From Planctomycetota bacterium (GTDB lineage Bacteria; Planctomycetota; Planctomycetia; Pirellulales; S012-138), in the NCBI GenBank assembly GCA_026982835.1, contig JALSGI010000841.1, positions 1 through 8,715 on the forward strand: a DNA stretch of 8,715 bases, written 5' to 3'. Shown piece after piece: positions 7,319 through 8,715 of this stretch. Positions within the stretch are counted from its first letter, which is position 1, and the number at the start of each line of letters is the position of its first letter. Below the pieces are notes generated by a model. The model saw nothing but the letters and a program-made list of their open reading frames with translations, searched no databases and was not told where the DNA came from. The position numbers and the translations under genes are program-made.

Positions 7319-7349
7319 GTCGACCGGCTGATGCTTGTTTTAGCGTTTT

Positions 7350-8714
7350 TCAGCGATAAAGCGAGATGACTTCCCAGCCGACCAGCGGCAGGTGAAGATC
7401 CACGCCTTCGCCCCACGGTTGGACCTGGAGCTGGCCTGCTCGGACAGCGTTTACCTTGCTTGGTGAAAAGGGTAACCGTACTTTGAGCCGTAGTTCGGAC
7501 AGCCGACTGCCGCTCCAGTTGAGCACGGTCAATACCACGCCGCGTGGGCTTTCCAGGTAGAGCACCTCGACCAACGGCTCGCTGGGCTCCACCAGGCGTT
7601 TTACCCCGGCCAGTTCCAGGGCCGGCCAGCAGATCCACCGCCGCACCTCGGGGGCAAAGCCCACCGGCAGGCCGTCGGACTTGCCCTGCTGGCTTCGCCA
7701 GTAGGAAAGCCCCGGGAACCAGGCAAACTGCACCACGCGCCCCTTGCCCACGGGGGCGACGACCACCGCCGGGCTTTGGTCGTCGTCGAATCGGGCCACC
7801 ACCTGGCCCTTGCTCCCGGCAAGTTTCGCCCGCGGACCCACATAGCGAAAACGCCCCTGGGCCCCCCGGCCGCTTCCGGCCCAAGGCTCGGACAGCACGT
7901 TGCTATAGAACCGCCGGGGTACTTCGGCCCGGGGCACCCCCGACGCCTCGAACAGCACCCGGCGCGGCTCGTGGTAGCGGTTCCAGCAGCCCGCCCCGGG
8001 CGAAAGCACCACGGTGCCTCCCCGGCGGACCCACTCCAGCACGGCCCGCTGGCCTTCCTCGGGCACGTCGGGGCCGGTGATGTAGAGCACGCGGTAAGGA
8101 GCCAGTTTTTCGGCGGTGAGCATGTCTTCGTCGATCACGTCGGCCGTGATGTTGGCGTGTTGCAGGGCCAGGTACAGGTCGAACAGCTCGGCCAGGTAGC
8201 CTGTGCGACGGGCGTTCATGTGCGTGTTGGTCGCCCCCTGGATTTGTACCTGCTTGCGTGCCGGGGCCAGGGCATCCCAGGGCTGCGGGCTGCGCGGGTG
8301 CAGCAGAGCCACCTGGGGCACAGGCATCCGCCCCGGCCAGAGCAGGTCTTCGGCGTGGGCGATGGCCCGGTGGGCCAAGATCATGTCCCGAACAAGATCG
8401 TACCTCCCCTGCCGCATCCGTTCCGAATAGCAGTTGCCCGGAAAGGCGTACTCCGGGCCGAAAACGAAGTATTTGATCGCCTTGCCCCCGTGGCCGATGA
8501 TGGAAAGGATCTTCTGTGTGATTCCTCCTTCGCGTCCCCCGGCTGTGCGCGGGATGACGTAGCTGCCAAACTGTACGCTGCCTTCGCGGGCAGCCACGCG
8601 GAGCCGGGCCAGGTAGTAGGACCACTGGTAGGCACGGCCATCCTCGAACCAGTCTTCGGTCCACAGCATGGTGCCCCCGCGGAGACGGGCAAACTCGTAC
8701 CAGTCGTGCCCGCC
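7350..8714 (-). CDS. C-terminal part of a beta-galactosidase-like glycoside hydrolase (5' end beyond the window)
   Basis: 454 codons are visible and the frame stays open to the right edge, so an N-terminal part, presumably most of a TIM barrel, is missing. The visible start reads HDWYEFARLRGG then MLWTEDWFED. The Glu of WTED (codon 8657-8655) is a candidate nucleophile of a clan-A barrel by analogy with GH42. GHGGKAIKYFVFGPEY about 55 residues later fits the last barrel strand. A Rossmann-like domain follows (about residues 170-260: FDLYLALQHANITADVIDEDML, YRVLYITGP, LEWVRRGGTVVLSPGAGCW), resembling the amidotransferase-like trimerisation domain of GH42 enzymes. The end is a beta-rich domain closing in VGWEVISLYR. 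The likely role is breaking down or remodelling complex carbohydrates; the substrate cannot be read from the sequence. Exact family assignment is inference. Confidence 0.8.
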   Translation of the reverse strand, partial: GGHDWYEFARLRGGTMLWTEDWFEDGRAYQWSYYLARLRVAAREGSVQFGSYVIPRTAGGREGGITQKILSIIGHGGKAIKYFVFGPEYAFPGNCYSERMRQGRYDLVRDMILAHRAIAHAEDLLWPGRMPVPQVALLHPRSPQPWDALAPARKQVQIQGATNTHMNARRTGYLAELFDLYLALQHANITADVIDEDMLTAEKLAPYRVLYITGPDVPEEGQRAVLEWVRRGGTVVLSPGAGCWNRYHEPRRVLFEASGVPRAEVPRRFYSNVLSEPWAGSGRGAQGRFRYVGPRAKLAGSKGQVVARFDDDQSPAVVVAPVGKGRVVQFAWFPGLSYWRSQQGKSDGLPVGFAPEVRRWICWPALELAGVKRLVEPSEPLVEVLYLESPRGVVLTVLNWSGSRLSELRLKVRLPFSPSKVNAVRAGQLQVQPWGEGVDLHLPLVGWEVISLYR

Positions 8715-8715
8715 C

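Larger units (their letters stand above)
6934..7349. other. Repeat-bearing spacer between the hydrolase gene and rdgB
   Basis: This 416-bp spacer separates two minus-strand genes and holds no gene I can support. It contains a twin-hairpin composite (7041-7127), a 54-bp A/T-richer gap (7128-7180) where I looked for and did not find a convincing minus-strand promoter, a TTGTTCCTGC-hairpin unit, and three further hairpins (7239-7318). No T-run terminator for the hydrolase gene is visible. Confidence 0.7.

Noticed and set aside
7168..7884. Minus-strand frame running from the hydrolase gene into the repeats
   Set aside because: It is out of frame with the hydrolase homology, and its end is translated repeat hairpins.

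Overview
The window is GC-rich bacterial DNA. It holds the distal part of an F-type ATP synthase operon (atpH-atpA-atpG-atpD-atpC, plus strand), a short HicB-like gene with its own promoter (plus strand), an rdgB/HAM1-type nucleotide-sanitising gene (minus strand), and the C-terminal part of a large beta-galactosidase-like glycoside hydrolase (minus strand, running off the right edge). I infer a member of the Planctomycetota, possibly near Pirellulales. The reasons are the style of the ATP synthase subunits, the GTRN-type RdgB motif, the large sugar hydrolase, and intergenic spacers filled with short GC-rich hairpins flanked by GGCGAGCC / GGCTCGCC and by GGGAGGGCGA...GAGCCG, a texture I associate with that phylum. 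This is recognition from memory and no database was searched.

Layout: 1-565 atpH (delta, probably cut at the 5' end), overlapping atpA (546-2075) by 20 bp. A 412-bp spacer (2076-2487) with hairpin repeats separates atpA from atpG (2488-3399). A second, 364-bp repeat-filled spacer (3400-3763) separates atpG from atpD (3764-5212). atpC (5216-5641) follows atpD after 3 bp. Next come a possible weak terminator, a near-consensus sigma70 promoter (CTGACA-17-TATAAT) and a 61-codon HicB-like gene (5857-6042). A hairpin cluster lies between the convergent hicB-like and rdgB genes. rdgB (6313-6933, minus, GTG start) is followed leftward-to-rightward by a 416-bp repeat-rich spacer and then the glycoside hydrolase (7350-8714, minus).

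The five atp genes encode the catalytic F1 sector (alpha, beta, gamma, epsilon) and the delta connector. The membrane genes atpB, atpE and atpF presumably lie upstream of the window. The two junctions around atpG are widened by repeats, while atpH/atpA and atpD/atpC are tightly coupled. atpG is bracketed by inverted copies of one roughly 65-bp repeat with a 34-nt perfect core.

The most interesting feature is the repeat system. At least nine hairpins share an 8-bp stem / 4-nt loop / 8-bp stem plan with GC on both sides of the loop. Several are organised into composite twin-hairpin units of about 70-87 bp. A separate 50-bp unit occurs twice in opposite orientation (42/50 identical). Stem differences between copies tend to keep base pairing, which suggests that the folded structure is under selection. 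I see no CRISPR array, tRNA, rRNA, transposase or clear novel protein system.
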